Shown in pieces: positions 58,668 to 58,913 of a stretch of DNA of 58,913 bases. Under the pieces are notes generated by a model. It was not told where the DNA came from and made no database searches. It saw nothing but the letters and a program-made list of their open reading frames with translations. The position numbers and the translations under genes are program-made. This stretch comes from Acidobacteria bacterium UBA2161. GTDB lineage: Bacteria > Acidobacteriota > Vicinamibacteria > Vicinamibacterales > UBA823. Location of the stretch: positions 1-58,913 of the forward strand of contig DCWN01000028.1 in the NCBI GenBank assembly GCA_002328835.1, written 5' to 3'. How positions within the stretch are numbered: position 1 is the first letter of the stretch; every line of letters starts with the position of its first letter.

Positions 58668-58913
58668 ATGGCTGACGGAACTCACCGCGAATTGAGTGAA
58701 GACAATCCAAGAAGGTTGAAGAACATAGTTCTTGGCTTAGCGGTGATTTACGTGATGACTTTCTTGAGCGGTTTCTTGCAGGCCACACAATACAATTTCA
58801 TGAATTACATTTTCTTTTCCCTTCTATTCGTAGGAGGGATTGTATTGATACGTGTGACTGTCGAATCGAGAGCGACTGGAATGACAAGGGGGTGTACGTC
58901 GTCAAATCGATCT
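58668..58913 (+). CDS. Small membrane protein, 3' end cut by window
   Basis: 82 codons are open to the window edge from ATG 58668, preceded by GAAGGGAGA. After a charged N terminus (about 20 residues) come two hydrophobic helices, IVLGLAVIYVMTFLSGFL and YIFFSLLFVGGIVLIRV. The sequence is clearly AT-rich (about 42% GC by eye). I recognise no family. The protein continues beyond the window, so topology and length are unknown. Confidence 0.55.
   Translation, partial: MADGTHRELSEDNPRRLKNIVLGLAVIYVMTFLSGFLQATQYNFMNYIFFSLLFVGGIVLIRVTVESRATGMTRGCTSSNRS

Overview
The window is a 58.9 kb stretch of a GC-rich bacterial chromosome. Two family-level clues point to the Acidobacteriota, plausibly a Vicinamibacteria-like lineage: an orphan MacB/FtsX permease of the acidobacterial duplicated type (28057-30468) and a secreted VWA protein of the VWFA-related acidobacterial type (30515-31441). 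This placement is inference from gene families, because no rRNA, tRNA or other marker lies in the window. I see no phage, insertion sequence transposase or CRISPR array.

Region 1 (1-13.0 kb) is mostly housekeeping and envelope. It holds gatB (cut by the window edge) and pckA on the minus strand. On the plus strand follow a SpoIID/LytB-domain lipoprotein, an ECF sigma factor overlapping its zinc-type anti-sigma factor, a long-form ispH, a Spy/CpxP-like periplasmic protein and a complete TolC / HlyD adaptor / MacB-type ATPase / permease export operon.

Region 2 (13.0-24.9 kb) has, on the minus strand, folK, a DksA/TraR zinc-finger gene, a TesA-like esterase with a YbbA/YbbP-like ABC pair, a DUF2784 protein and an M20 peptidase. 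On the plus strand is an apparent operon of P1-family peptidase, Na+/solute symporter, short-chain dehydrogenase and DinB-like protein. A 175-bp element with 26-bp terminal inverted repeats sits between the divergent M20 and P1 genes.

Region 3 (25-31.7 kb) has a pseudokinase-PEGA membrane protein, an FMN reductase, the orphan permease, the VWA protein and an unlisted 35-residue membrane peptide with its own promoter and ribosome-binding site.

Region 4 (31.8-57.9 kb) is dominated by exported proteins: an arylsulfotransferase-like protein, NHL-repeat proteins, two serine hydrolases of the beta-lactamase fold, a cupin, a DUF2272 protein, a sulfatase, a glucuronoyl-esterase-like enzyme, gamma-glutamyltransferase, a cyclophilin and an RraA-like protein. 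An ActP/DUF485 symporter pair is the main cytoplasmic-membrane exception. Three pyridoxal-phosphate-type enzymes (one HisC-like, two SelA-like) and one RidA-like enamine deaminase carry twin-arginine signals. RidA lies directly behind one of the SelA-like genes. This suggests periplasmic PLP chemistry with its own enamine clean-up enzyme and is the most unusual theme of the window.

The last ~1 kb (from about 57.95 kb) is visibly richer in A+T and carries a second DinB-like gene and a truncated membrane-protein gene. It may be a recent acquisition.
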